Shown here: piece after piece, positions 12,696 through 27,000 of the stretch
How the letters are laid out: each line of letters begins with the position of its first letter
Numbering within the stretch: position 1 is the stretch's first letter
Source of the DNA: Membranipora membranacea
Taxonomy: Eukaryota > Bryozoa > Gymnolaemata > Cheilostomatida > Membraniporidae
Reading direction: 5' to 3'
DNA length: 64,000 nucleotides
Assembly: GCA_914767715.1 (NCBI GenBank)
Contig: OU612065.1
Span: forward strand, 14,138,001-14,202,000
Made by a program: the position numbers and the translations under genes
The notes under the pieces: model-generated
The model's input: only the letters and a program-made list of their open reading frames with translations
What the model was told of the DNA's origin: nothing
Database searches by the model: none

Positions 12696-14880
12696 GATTA
12701 CAAATTATTTGAGTAGATTGTTATACAGACATGATATTAATTGACCTCTTACTAGGGTTTGATTTGCCCTGAAAACTGGTGTGTTGGCAAATAATGAGGT
12801 TATCTATTGTTATCTATTGTCTATTGTTCCAAATAAGGATGCACTGCCTATTTGAGCATAAATGATTGAGAGTAGAAATGATTGAGCGCTAGAGTTGCCT
12901 CGCCACGACGCCACAGCAGACGCAACATTTTAAAAATCCCGCGGCCCAATATCAGAATTTGAAGTGCGTTTTGAGTTTTTTGCAAGACACATAGGAATGC
13001 TATTTTTCAAAATTGTGCACAATAGAGCAGATTTTGGCTTGATATGTTATGATCGCTGATATATCAACAGATAGATAGTTAAGTGTATTCATACTAATGG
13101 TAATAATTATTGTTCTAAGATTTTTCTGTGACCAAATCTTAGACATTATGCAACTAGTTGTGGTAAAACTTTAACAAGATCATTGCAGGGTTTAACCACT
13201 CTTCTGTATTTCTGGATCAAGCTGAAAATTCACGTGAATTGATTTTTATTCACAGAGACAGGCGAAGCACCTACAAGAGTTAGCTAAGAATCTAGGTGCT
13301 GAAGAAGCAGATGTGTTGGCATGCTCAAAAGTTGGTAAGTATCATCATTTACCGCCCTTGTGTAGCGCTCATACCTATACTTTACATATGAGAACAAAAT
13401 AGCAACATACAGTTATCACGTAAAATCATTGGCTCCAATATCAATTGATTTGCAGCTTTCAAACTGCCTCCGTGTAGCGCACATACACAATTGACATTTA
13501 TATAAATTTGTAGCCAAAAAGAAAAAGAGAAATTTGAAAAAGAACTCTCTACTCAGTGCTTTGCTGTCAGCACATCAGATTCTGTTTATTGCTTCTCCAA
13601 ACGCTCCGATTCTTCCAAACATGGAAGTTGAGGTGTCGCTCGACAAGCCGTTTGAAATCCCTACAATCAAAGAAGATGAAGATGATAGCATCACTCCTTT
13701 ACCGAAGAAGCTAGCGTACAGAATTGGGTGAGTTTTGTAGGGGAAATCAACAGACATAAATTTTTTAGAATCAAACAAGAGTGCACTCAGGAACCTGGTT
13801 TGACCTTGTTGCACGGCCACATTTTTGTGTCCTCGTGACAAGGCTCTACCTGGGTACTATAAAGCTGCGAGTTGATGCCTAGGCAAAATTTACATGATTC
13901 TTTGATAAATTAAGCAAACTAGGCAGTAAAACAAACATCAGAGTTGATCCAGACACGGAAAACCTAATGAATGGAGGTTCCATGAATAATTCATAGATAC
14001 TTGTGTGGCTTATAAGTGAGGTCTTGGAAATCTACAAATCGAATTTTCCACTTCTCGATCAGTATTGATAATTATTTGCTGTGGGCCAGGGTTTACAAAT
14101 AAAGGAAAAGTGACGTCTAATGAAATTATCCATGTACGGGTTGAGCCGTATTTTACCACAACATACACGTAATTTTGTACTCTGATCCTTCAAATATGAC
14201 CAATGTATTTGTGTAATGGACTGCCATCACCTTTGCTATCGACAGAACAGATTTCCGTACAACATTATGTGATATGCAGTATAACATGTGTGTGGTTTTT
14301 TTTCTAGCTCCAAAGTATCAAGCGTTGGCTCGCTAGGCTCTGCCTTGTCCAGCTATGACAGTGATGATGATGATGACTCTACCTCAGATGAGATGTTAGA
14401 TTCCGGCAGTAGTGATACAGAAGATGACCTTGACAGCGAGAGAGGCAGGGGGAAGATTAGCGATGCGGTGAGTGAAATCAGATACAGCAGAATAAATCAA
14501 TTATTGAAACATCAATCTTTATTTTACAATGATTAAGCCGGAACCATCGGTCTAATAACTTTGTTTCCTGTTTACGACTGCAGACAATAAACTGAAAACA
14601 CAAGGGAAAACTTTTGCGTGGTTACAAAGCTTTTCCAGCTAAATCCAGCTTCCAAACCCGGATATAAAGTAAAAGCTAAAAAGGATATGATTCAAATTTC
14701 CAGCCAAAACTTCATCAACAAACCACAGATGATAAGGTCTAATAGTTATGTATTTTCAGCACACTTGATTTTGTTTCTTTGTGGCAGGTGGGACCGACCA
14801 CCAAATATTTGACCTTCCTACTTGAGTTAGTCGAGGCATTGAAAATCAGAACCATGTCCGCAATTTATGTTGATTGCTAA
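7786..14880 (+). CDS. Hv1-like voltage-sensor (proton channel family) protein
   Basis: Eleven exons in consistent phase: 7786-7859, 8429-8556, 9425-9750, 10165-10350, 10842-10895, 11591-11732, 12118-12212, 13256-13334, 13514-13727, 14308-14467, 14788-14880; 516 residues. Residues 36-67 match Hv1 S1 (HRY then VVDAL), keeping the aspartates equivalent to human D112 (here D50) and D123 (D61). S2 is around 216-245. S3 (257-274, IDLVVILLSLPLDILFL) keeps the equivalents of D174 (D259) and D185 (D270). In S4, human R208 and R211 are kept (R297, R300 in SRVARVV) but R205 is Val294 and the signature Trp is Ser296. S4 runs into a charged, probably coiled-coil segment (304-345), as in Hv1. Unlike Hv1 there is a lysine patch (363-373) and an acid-serine-rich tail. 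Exon 3 inserts about 109 residues between S1 and S2; a second acceptor at 10175 would allow exon 3 to be skipped in frame, giving 404 residues. Family membership is from remembered human Hv1; conduction is not established. Confidence 0.8.
12661..12692. repeat. AT dinucleotide microsatellite
   Basis: An uninterrupted (AT)16 run in intron 7 of the Hv1-like gene. Shorter AT runs lie at about 31059-31079 and 31368-31392, around the TTI2 exon 2-3 intron. Confidence 0.95.
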
Positions 14881-15149
14881 GCTACTATAGGTTACAAAAA
14901 TCATTATCTTATTTTATTTTGTAGACCATCATTACATACATGTAAGCACGAGGACCGGGACGGAAGCTGGCACAGATTATCATACCTACATAACATTATA
15001 TTTTTTTATTTATTTTTGTACATAAGTTATCTGCTTTTTCTACTATGCAATCCATAATGTTGGTATTTTTCATTTATTCACTGTCATAAACAGAATACTT
15101 TTGCTTTTTTATGAAAAAAAACAGCTGATTACTCCTTACATCATTACAG

Positions 15150-15790
15150 ACTGGGAATCATGATAATGATTATTTTTTTGATGATGTTCTTCACGGATGC
15201 TTATGATGAGGTATTCCAGTGTGAAATGATGCTAACCAAACCACAGATATTGACAAAATTATAAACCATATGTCTAGTTTTCCACAACGCTTCTCCTCTT
15301 GATGTGATCTGAATTTCATTTGGCTCATCTAAAGCTTTGATCAGGGGACGTTGCACTTTGATGGATTTGATTCAAAGTTTGATATAACTAACGGGAGAGG
15401 TCTTATATTTTCTTGCTGTCAAACTTAACTATATTGCGTTTATCAAAAACAAACATCAAATTTTTCCTTCCATCAAGAAAAAGCGGGATTCACAATGACA
15501 AACATCTTTTTGATGATGTTCTTCATGGATTCTTATGATGTTGTATACAAAGTCCAGTGCGAAATGATTCTAACCAAACCACAAATATAAGCATGGTTTT
15601 CAACCTCAATACGGAACATATATATATTTGGCCGGTTTCTCTTGAGCTGAACTGAAATTCTCCTGATGTATCCAAGCTTTAGCTGTTACTATGATCAGGA
15701 GACAGGCACCTTCCTTGTTGGTTTTGACCCATATTTTGATATAACTGACTGGTGAAATCTTTTCATTTATTCAACCTAACTGGGCATCAT
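15150..15790. repeat. Diverged tandem pair, unit about 340 bp
   Basis: Two successive blocks share ordered landmarks: gatgatgttcttca, then gaaatgat.ctaaccaaaccaca, then a ttgatcaggg/atgatcagga segment, then ttgatataact. The first runs about 15155-15425 and the second about 15495-15760. It lies just downstream of the Hv1-like stop codon. It has no open frame of note and could be 3'-flanking repeat DNA. Confidence 0.6.
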
Positions 15791-16339
15791 CACCGCCACC
15801 TTGGACACTTGGCAGTGAGCGGTACTCAACATAGAATATAGAATTACTTAACTTTTACTGGTGAAAGAGCGATCTTCTCACTCGGGAGGGGAGGAAAGGT
15901 TGATACAAGGCTCAATATTGTTTCTTTGCATTATAGAGGTCCTAGTCCTATATATAATCAAATAATCAGCATGGCTGGTCAACATAACTATAGGGGTGTG
16001 TCTTTATCTTCTCCGAAATAGGTTGGCTTTTATGAATACCAGTTTTCCCCGTTCCTTCTTGTTCACAGCAAAGGCAAGTCGTAAAATCACATCAACTGAT
16101 CTCACTACATGAAAATAATTTATCCAATTTGTGCATTTCCAAATTAAAAGGCTAGTTTGTCTTTACGAGGAATTATAGTGAAGAAGAGTAAAAACAATTG
16201 CCCGAAATAACTTGTCTAGCTTTGCGCTGTCCCTCTTTGTTTTTAGTTATCTGACTTTTTACTGGATCGGGTGTAGAAGATATGACGAAAAAAATTGTTC
16301 GACGCGATTAACTTTTTAAATTAAATCATGTTTTGTCAA

Positions 16340-17010
16340 CTTTTCGGTGGCCTTGTTTTTGCTTCATCATAAAGCTATCATGGGTGTTTTGAATGGACAT
16401 GACTTTGCTATTGCTATATATTTTTATTGGGATGTTTTACGTCAATCGTCAACATGCAGTCGATTCATTCATGCAAGTTTTACGTCAACAGTGCTGAGAT
16501 CTAAAAAAAAAAAGTATATCTCACCCAGTTTTTGGATATTGGCTCATTATTAGGCAATATATTATATATTTATGATACATGACATGATGACACTGATGGA
16601 AATGACTTCATTACTTTTTTTTTGGGATGAATTTGCAGTGCTGAGATCTAAACGGGAAAATATCTCTCATCAAGGTTCGATTACTTGCTTATTATTCCTA
16701 CGACTTCCATATTACAAGTTATGACACTAATCGATGGATTGGACTACTAATCTGTTTATCGGGATGTTTTACGTCATGATAAATGTGCAATGCTGAGATC
16801 TGAAAGGATAAAAAATCTCTCACCGAATTTCGATTATTAGCTGATTATTTCTAGAATTTATATAGTTTTTTATAGAACTTTCATAGCCACTGATCGATGG
16901 ATATGACTATATTGTTTTTATTTTGATGTTACTAGTAATGCTGAGTGTGTAGTGCTGAGATCTAAATACAGCTCATCAAGTATTGGGTTATTTGCTGATT
17001 ATGTTACTTT
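16340..17010. repeat. Diverged tandem array, unit about 150-160 bp, four copies
   Basis: The block gctgagatct recurs at about 16493, 16640, 16792 and 16954, spaced 147, 152 and 162 bp. Each copy is preceded by a gggatg(ttttacgtca) or similar segment and by an atggA-atgac/ggact segment, and followed by a ctc(a/t)ca/tc then gattattt.gctgatta segment. Copies are diverged, so the array is old. The rest of the 14881-18022 gap between the convergent Hv1-like and KRIT1 genes shows nothing else I can name. Confidence 0.65.
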
Positions 17011-18022
17011 TCAAATTTTAAGTGATGACACGCTTTTTTTTTAATAAATCATGCAAGTGAAGTTGCAGAACTAGAAAAGAAAACTTGTTATTGTGTTTCT
17101 ATAAACAGTTTAAGATATTTGCCATGATTATTCCTTCATTCTGTTGATTTTTTTGGTTTATAATACATCGTATACGAGTGTGGGATGCAAATCCATAACA
17201 TACTATAACTCTAGCATAGTTCTCACAATTGTCATGATTGGCCTCTGAATATCTTATCCTCCACCCACACAAACTTGCAGGCGGGTACGGTTCTTTACAT
17301 ACAAAAATAGGTTTGGATTGCATTCAGAGACTTGAATTCCGACAAAACACCTGGTCGAATTGTATAAAGAAGCAGTATTGTTCTAGCATAAGGAAACTGA
17401 GAAACAAGCTGATTCACATGGTTATGAGTATATTTAAATTTCTTGCATAAATGAAGAGAGTTTGGCACCAAGAATAAACAAGAACGTGTTCTAAATCAAA
17501 TAAAGGAAATGATTCAACATGAGCCACAGCCATTAGTCATTCTCAATGCTACAAGGTGTTCAAACATATAATCTATATCCAACCTGCTGCGAATGAAAAA
17601 TGAAATAATTTAATGATTGCCTAACCTAAAGCATAAAAAATAAGAATGATGTTGACCGAGTAAAAACTTTGAAACCTAATAACGTTTGCATCCACCTTTT
17701 CACAACCATACATTAAAAAATCCATAGTGTATAGAGTTAACCATTTTCGAGACTAGAGTTTCCTTTCTATCGGCTTTTACTAAGCTGGTATGCAGACTTA
17801 TGTCACCACTGATCACTAACTGAATTTTGACTACTAATAATAAAATACACATATAAAATTCAGAACTGGAAATGAGCAGATAAATATCACATTATAGCAA
17901 AAAGATTGATAAAATAATATGCACATCTAAAGAAAAATAATAAACTTAACTATTGGAGAGTTTTGTTAATATGCGTAGATATACAAACTGTATGTAGTGA
18001 GCGGAGGCTATGAGCTATGATA

Positions 18023-21000
18023 CTATTTGGCCCTCTGCATGTTTATATCATACAACCGTTTCATCAGTGAGCATATGAGGGAAGCCTGAAAGAGATATGA
18101 TGTGAAAGAATAAAATACAAATTAAAACATGGAATAAGATTCGGAGATTTTAGGCTTTCCATTTTGAACATTGACCATAACTTGAAGAGGGCGCCTTAAT
18201 CGTGGCGCATATATGAAACTCGATGTCTGGATATTTAACATTGAACTGTAAAGAGTTTGCATTAAGTCTGCACAGAGGGTCAAGATTGTGCAAAAATCTT
18301 GATACGACGACGAGATAAAGTCATTTCGAGTATTTTAGCACCAGATTTAACTCAATGGGTCCAGGATTCGTTTATCAACACATACATACACCAGTAATAG
18401 AATTTAATCACAAATATCTGTACTCAAGATCAACGCTTCAGATAAGGGTCACAACTGATAATGGAAATCAGTATTATAGGATCATACACAGAGCACCATT
18501 TATTGTCATTGGTTTGATTGTAAGCTTATGGTGAAATAGTGAACTTAGACCATAGACTTGACAATATTCATAAACATATATATACTAGTATTTATATGTT
18601 TATGATAATATTATGAAGTCTATGAGTTAGACTTACTTGTTTGGTTTTGAAGAGCAGCACCCGACTATTTGATCTGATCTTCACCTCGACAGCAGGGTCA
18701 TCTTTTTTCAGCACCCAGTCAATCTGTTCAAATCTGAAACTGTGCTGCATCTGTTTTGTATCCCTCTGAATAGCGTGAAGGCCTAGGTCATTTATACCTA
18801 TGATCATGGGTGTGTTCTTATTGTTCTGAAAAATAAGTAGGAAACATGAAAAATTAGTGTGATTTTTTAACTAATTAAAGCACATATTTATAGAGATTTG
18901 AATGAGGTAGCATTGCCTATCAAACTCAATGATCAAGTCAATGGATTTCCTCATATTGAGGATTTTCTGATGCGGATTGTTTGAAAGGGAAATTGCAAAA
19001 CCTCCGAGAAAGCTGGGTGTGCAACAAATTTGTTATGCGTTCGTTTTATAATAAAAAAAATTCAAATCTCGGTAAACTTTGGCAACTGCATTGATCGATC
19101 CCAGCTGATGATGAAAGCAAGGAGTTTACAACATTCAAATCAATATAGTAGCAAGGAGCAAACCTTTCCAGCCTGAGAAGCGTTGAAAAAAGCTGACCCA
19201 TACACTGTTAGATTCCAGCAAATCAATAGGAAGTGCATCTGCATCTGTTGGATGAGCTTGTTAGAGTCGACCATCGCCTGAACATCACTACTTATCTTCT
19301 TATACTGGTTGAATATTCTATGTACCCAACTGTTCTTATATCGTAGTTTGGTGAAGGGAACTATTGACTGTAGTTTGAGATCGCTATCAAATTGGAAAAA
19401 ACATGGAATAATGTCAAGACCAAAATCAGCTTTAATGCAATCTCAACATGTTATAATACAAAGTTGACGAGGCAGGCCCGGTGATGGAGAAGGGGATATG
19501 AAATCATACAGTTTGGTTTAATTTGTCAACAGAATAGGGGGAGGGAGGTTACCAAATAATTCCATGAGTCAGGTCGGTTTGACATCAGATAGGATCAGAA
19601 TGCAACAAGCCAGTTGATTGATGAGAAACACAGTATCCTTACCAGCCCAGACCAGGATACATCTTCTTAGATTATTTTAAAAAACAGCTACCATTGTTTT
19701 AGCCTGGTAGTGCCGGAATTTTCTTGGCAGTTTAGACAAATAATGTATCTATATTTGGAATGACAGCTGCAAATCATAGACAATATGGTGAAACGCTTAC
19801 TCAAAATGTCAGATCAAGGTGTCAGCCTATGGCAAAACAAACCCAGGATACTGAAAAGGAGGTTAACATTATAGCCACCTGAGAAGCCATACATTGACAT
19901 AAATCTCAATTAAATCCAGGGGCGAAATTCAAAGTTCGAAAATTCTTTTCTTGGTAGGGTACTAAAAAGATTTTCTTACTTGAAGGATGAGGTTGGATGC
20001 TAGAAAAGATTAAACACTAGGATTAGAATTCAAATTTGATATCAATGATATATGGCAACATCAAAATAAAATTATCTTTTTTTTAATTATCGTAATTTAT
20101 AATTTATTGGCATATAACCTCTTCCTTCTCCCATCAATTATAGTTACTGTATTTCAGTGTTTTTTGGCATGGAACAGAGGCATGTCAATAGTTATCAATT
20201 AGAATTAATGAATCCAATGTTGAATATATAATACAGCATAGATAAAAGCAAGATAATCCAGGTCGGACTAACACCAAAACAACATCTAACTAGAGGGTGT
20301 TTGGCAGAGTAATGCTACTTTTGGCAGCAGGACCAACTTTTTATCACGTACTCAGATTTTTCCCTGTACCAACTTGTGAATGACAGTCTTTCTATTTACA
20401 ATAAAGTGTGCCGTTCAGGAGTTGTCAATTCTTAACTTGTATTTTGGGATTCAGAAGAAACATAGCCAGTATCTCACTGACCTCATCATATGAGCAAACA
20501 ATTGTGTGAATCGGTGAGGCTTATCACCAAAAAACAAGTGAGAAATTATAATATCTGGCCAATATCATCTACATAAGTTGATATAAAAAGCCTCTCCAAT
20601 ATTTTACATCACTCTGATAACACATGCAGTAAACCTACAAGTGCCGCTTGATGGTGTTTTATCAGCAGTATCACTTTGTACAATCTCTGATATATATAAT
20701 AGGATCTACGGACTGATCCTGATGTCTAATGACTTAAAGGCCAAAAAAAGAAAGTCCAGCGAAGACCCAAATAATTAATGCAAGATTGTGGAAGTGAGGG
20801 AGGAATTTTTGGTAGTTATTGGTTGCAAATATTATTTCATCAATAGGGAGGGTTTTCGCAGGTCTGTTTTTGAGGTATGACTCCAGAAAAATTATTGCCA
20901 CAGCCTCCAACCCCAACCAGTATATGACATCAATCTTGAGATTAGATTCTGTGCAGGAGCAGCTCACAACTTGAGAGCATGGTTGTGTCAAAGAAACCTT

Positions 21001-24000
21001 TTTGAATTCCACAGTTTAAATTTTTTATAAAGTTCAAGCCTCGTCGGAGACGTTTTTCAGTTAAATAAATTTTAAAAAGTAGCAGGGGGCAGACCCACAC
21101 TGGTAACTTACTTGGAGAGATAAGATTTGGCTTTGGTGGGTTCGAATTCTCCGAGGCGTATTACCATCAGTATCGCAGCTAACCGCAGCGCATCAGCTTC
21201 ATCACACGGGTAGAAGGCATGGATATAGTTGTAATATGCCTCATGATACAATAACTTTATAGCATTCACATTCTTCAGCTAAAATGATAAAAGCTAAATG
21301 TTTAGCCCAGAAAAATCTTACTTTGATGGTCTACAAACTGCTTCTGCTGCAATGATAGCTACCATATCAACCCCCTCGGGCTCAGCTCTTCATACAAATA
21401 ACAAGTCTGTAAAATACAGGCTCTATGATAATTGTTAGCAATTGTAACTCTGCACCTCAATCATAAGATGTGAATAAACTTTTGTTTTAAGTTTTGGCTT
21501 TACAGTAAGTGGTACTTCATTACAAGTGAAATATCGTGTTATTGAGAGCAACCATACAAAAAACAGGATAACACATCACCTAACTCTCATACCTGGAGCA
21601 ATATAGTAGGTGGCATGAATAGAAATCAATAGATATTGCAGTTTTAGTGCTCCCCTTGATTAACTTATAACACTCAAGGGCAGACAACTCCAGCGAGATC
21701 CTGCATTGTTCTCAGACTTTCTCTCGCCCGGGGGGGCGTCGGACGAGGGGCAAAAGTCTGGGGGGCTCAGACTACACATCACCATAATTAGTTGCGTCAT
21801 CAGCAATGACTGAAGGCCTGGCCGAGTTTTCAATCTCTACCACAAAACAACAAGTTAATGCGTGAAACAATGCTTTCTCACCTTCACAGATAAAATTAGC
21901 CTCAGTTTGAAACATTTGATGTCATAATTATATAATTGGAAGCGTCTTTTAGTTAATTATGTAATTGCGTCTCTTAGTCCACACTTGTTGCTCAATTTGC
22001 TGGAATTGTGCCAAGCTCACTTCAAAATTCGCTGTCTCAGACTGCTGGAGACTTTTCATGTAAATTTTGAAGCTTATGAGTACACTCATTAGCTATTTCT
22101 GTGATCGAGTTTGACAGAGTTTGGCAGTGCTCACAACAAATAATTGAGCAACAAAATATTAAATGGAACTCCTGAACATGTCAAATTCTGCGAATCCCGA
22201 CATTCTCTCATGTCTATAGCTTACAGTTTGTAACTCGTGATTCACGCCGAGTCTCACGTCTCTTCTCCATACAAGTTTTGGTTCCTCTGCTGTCGGGTTT
22301 TCACAGTCAGTAAGCGCTGCCACCTGAGTGTGCCACTCTCTGAGCTGCTGAACTGGAAGGTGCTCTCTCTTCAACTGTAATTCTGCATAACAGAAAAAAG
22401 ATGAATAATGCTAACAGAAAACACTGTTTTTTTAAATCAGACACAGAGTTTGTGGCATAACATTAGCAAACATTCATTTTCAATTGTTTATCATGTAATG
22501 CCAAAAACTGAGCACTTAGACTGATGCCAACGTTACCTCCGCTGGGATATAAGATAATTTTGTTGATTTTCTTCTGGAGGGCAGGGAAAGGGCGGATATG
22601 AGACAATAAAATATGTTCTATAGTAATAAATACTCACGGAGGTTGGAGCTGCATATCCACAATGTGAAGAAATGCTCATACTGCTTTGGGATATTCAATT
22701 CCTAAAAACACAGATACATTATAATGACAGTATTAAAAATATTGAACAACAATGAGTCAAGCTGACAAATTAAATATTCAAATATTATCATTTAGCATCC
22801 TGCATGACTGTACTCACAGGCCGCTGGGTACTTTAGGCTAATATAACTTGATTTTAACTTTGTCTGCTCCTGACTTTGGATAAAGAGGTATAAATTATAA
22901 TTGTTTATTCATTTTTTGAAGAGTAATGAGGCCAAATTTTACCTTGCCTTAATTGAGTAAAACAAATATTGTGGATGAGCTGTAGACAGATTGCCTAAAT
23001 TACCATGCTGGACAAAACCAATTTTATAGAGGAAACCAAGAAAATTTCTTTATAACATAACTAACCACCCTTTTGACCACAAGTGTGTTGATACAGACAA
23101 ATTGATTACTGTGGAATGGCTTTATGGGAGCAATAAACTTCATTGATGGGAGACAAGAGGGTGACACAATGACTACAGTTTCCTAGGAGAATATGAAAGT
23201 TGTCTATTCATGACCTTTATTTTCAATGAGACCACAACCCCAAACAAGAATCATAATGATATCAATCATAGCAATTATAATGGAATCATGCTGTGAAGAT
23301 GCACAGTGATTGTTCTCAAAAACTCTCACAGAGGTAGCCATCTGTTTTGAACAGCTTTTAAAGCTCATTCCTGATAACTAAAAACATCAAGAGTTACAAA
23401 TTCCATCAACATACCTTCAACATTTGCTGGTGAAGTTGCATTACTGTTGTGTTAGCGTTAGAGACTAGATTTAATGTTATGTGCGGGGATTCCTCATCCA
23501 TCAGATACACATGAATGATCGGATACTGTAACATAGCCAAATAATGTTGATAAATAGAAAGATGAAGAACAAAAAAAAGTTCTCTTTCATTCATTGACAT
23601 CATTATCTAGATTACCTTTAGACGGCATCTAAGCATAAAAATAGATAACTTATCGTAATGTAAGCCTTTCCTTGTGTCAGTCAATACAATGTCAAAACAC
23701 ATAATATAACACATACAGGGATGATGATTTTGAAGTAAAACTAGTAGTATCCACAGCTATCTTTTTTTAATGCCTCAATCATTACTAAAATATTTTGGTG
23801 GTTGAAGATCTATAGCAATCAAGATATACACTCACCGGCTTATCCATGGCAGTTTTAAGAATTTCTTGGCATTTAACAAATTTAGGTTTGGTCGAGGTTT
23901 TGCATAGATCATAAGCAACTTGTTTCCTAGCATCGAGGGCATTCTAAAAAATTAGAATAAAAGCGTACACAAGATTAAACTTTGGAATAATATGCGCGCT

Positions 24001-27000
24001 CACACTTGTATATCAAATATCAAATATATATATACATATTTTGCAAGTATACCAACAATATTCCTAGTACAACTAGTAGAACACCATCCTCTATTGGCCT
24101 ATCCTAGCAGAATACTCTCTAACTTTAGAACAAGGTGTCAGTTTAAAGGAATATTCACATAGCACAGGTTACGATGTTATCTAGGTGGCATAGATGAGAT
24201 AAGATGATAAAGACACCACATACCACGTCAATGTTGTCAAGTGAAAGAAGAAATTCTATTACATAACGCTGACCATTCAAGGCAGCGTGATGCAGAGGAG
24301 TCCAGCAATCCACATCAGTGACAGCGTTAGGTGAACATTTACCAATATTTATCAAAACTTTACAAGCTTCCACACGTCCGAACCTACAGAAATACAAAAC
24401 ACAAATAGTAAGCTCTGTTCGATATTGAAACTTATATAGACTGAAGGTTAATCAAGGTTATTCAAGTATGTTTCTAATTAGAAATGCAAAAGGATAAAAT
24501 GAAATGTAGATGTTCTTTAGTCAGCCTTTTAATTGACATTGCTCATCAGATCACGGACAGCGTACTTTGATCTTCTAATTAGTTTACAGCCATCAATCAG
24601 CACCTCCACTATAGAGGCAGCAAATTCAACAATGGACTTGATCATTCCAAAATAAACAAAGTGCATACAATACCCAGGCAGTATCTAATATACATTTTTT
24701 GAAATGATAGCCTGCACGATTTTGCACTGTACATTTTGCTACCTCTCAGAATCAGATGGAAGCAATTAGATATGATAAGAACAATAAATATGTAAATCAC
24801 TGAGCAAACAGAAACAACAACCATATGTTTACCATGTACAACAAACTGGGTAACATCAAGGAAGCAAAATTGGCCAAGATAAATGTTCTAAGGAGGTTAC
24901 ACCCAGTTAAGATTGCAAAGTAGTTAGAGACACCTTGTTATGACTAAGTGCATCACAACCATCATAATTCTAACATTCACAGTTCACACAATATTCTAAA
25001 TGGCTGGTCATTGGTTTTTCTTATTATTGTGGTTGAAGCAACCCATCTGTCCAACTTGCATGCAAATTTTACCAAGTTGCGAAAATAATGACCAATCTGT
25101 TTGCAAATTTCTTTCTAAGATCTCATTATGCGTTCAGGAGTTGTGGTCGAGTTAGGTAGATGCAATTCCTTTAAATCTGCATACAATAATAAGTGACTCC
25201 TTTCAAAATACAAATATGACTCAACCTAGCACCAATTTCCTGGTTTTTGTCACGTATACAACAGAATCACACAGCGCAAACATGTTCTGCTTTTCCAACC
25301 GCCCTCAACTACCAACAACAATCTGAGGAAAGTCTCTGCAATCATAATCCAGCTTTGGTAACAATATTGAGTTCCTTTGAAACAGCATGACTTTCCATGA
25401 TGCCAATCATGAAGCATTAAGTTATATCTTCGAATTCCTGAGCCCCCCACACAAATATAACATACCACGCAGCATAGTGTATGGGGAGCCATGAGTAAGG
25501 ATCCCGTTTGTTAGCAGAATGTCCGAGTCTGAGATGAGCGGTGATCTGCCTGGCATCACCTTCATATGTCAGCTTATGTAAGGGATACTCATCAGCTAGC
25601 GAGCTGCAAAACAATAAATCACAAGATCAATTTTGTACACTAGTTTATAATCGAAAGTCAGTTGTATTTTAAAATAGCTCACATAGTTTAAGATTCTTGA
25701 TAATTTAGAGAGTATGTTCTATTTATAAAACTGCCTCTTCTCAACACAAATTATTTGGACCTGGTTCATATTCATGCATCCAGCATGTATCAAATGCTGT
25801 TCCACTATGTTGTGATGACTATGGTTTAAGTCTCACATCTATACCCATTGTAGGTTGTGCCCAAAACTTGTATCAAATTCTCTGTAAAAAGTCAGGTTTC
25901 ATTGTAACAGCTGAATGAGACAATTTAGTAATACTATCAACAATCAGATTGAGTGTACAGAAACAAGACTTTTTCGTACTATGGTCCTGTTCTTGTTATC
26001 ACGGGCACAACAAAATAATGAATGTCAGACCTTATGATATGAGATACAGGTGAAATGCTCACCTTGGTTTACTTGCCATGCAAGCTGCAGCTAGCCTTAT
26101 TTTGGATACATCAGGTTTTCCACAACCCCAATAGCTGTTGACAGAATATGCATCCACCTGTCAACAATACACACATTGTAAACCCCATGTGCAAGTTAAA
26201 CTACAGTAAAAGTAACATCTGCACACTTATTTTATCATGCCAAAGACAAATCTCTTCTTTTTAGGTTTATTTCACCAAAGAGCACTAGTTTTAAATGGTG
26301 TCAGCATGAAAGTTGAGTATAATATGAGTCATAATTTCTGTAATTAGTGGAAGGAAATTTACCATAAGAAATTATCTAACATGTAACATATCCAGTTGCA
26401 GCTGATATTGGATTTCTGACCACTGATCGAGCCAATAATGAGAGATTCTAATATTAATTAGTGCGTTTTTATGAGGAATTGAAAGACCAGAAATAGAGCG
26501 GGGACACAATGATGGGCGTACCCAGTGATTTATCACTATGTTGTTATGTAACACGCCTGAATAGACTGGGAAGCCGAGTGCAGTGACAGTTTATAACTAG
26601 GATTATTATTTAATCCTCGCCTGAACAATCAAGTACTGTCGCTTATAGCTAGCAATTTTGACAAAAATAAGGTGTAATCATGCGACATTAGACAATCCAA
26701 ACGGCTTGGTATGCCTCAGCATACACTGTTACACCAGTCATATGACACTCAATACCAATATGGACAACGACATTCCAATATGACTTACCCTGTGCTTATA
26801 TTGCAGCCCTGATCCAAAAAGAGGATTAATTACAACTTTGTCACATTTCTCGATTGCCATCATCTTTGTAAATGCTTCATTGGCAGTGCAGCTACAAAAA
26901 TAAGTTCATATTTCATCATATCAAATCATATGGAAAGAAACTAGTGTTTTTTTTTTCAAGGGCCCATAGTTATGTTGTATATTATTATATCACAATAAAT

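Noticed and set aside
16340-17010. CRISPR-like regular spacing
   Set aside because: Units are diverged along their full length, repeats are not conserved short blocks with unique spacers, and the host is an animal.
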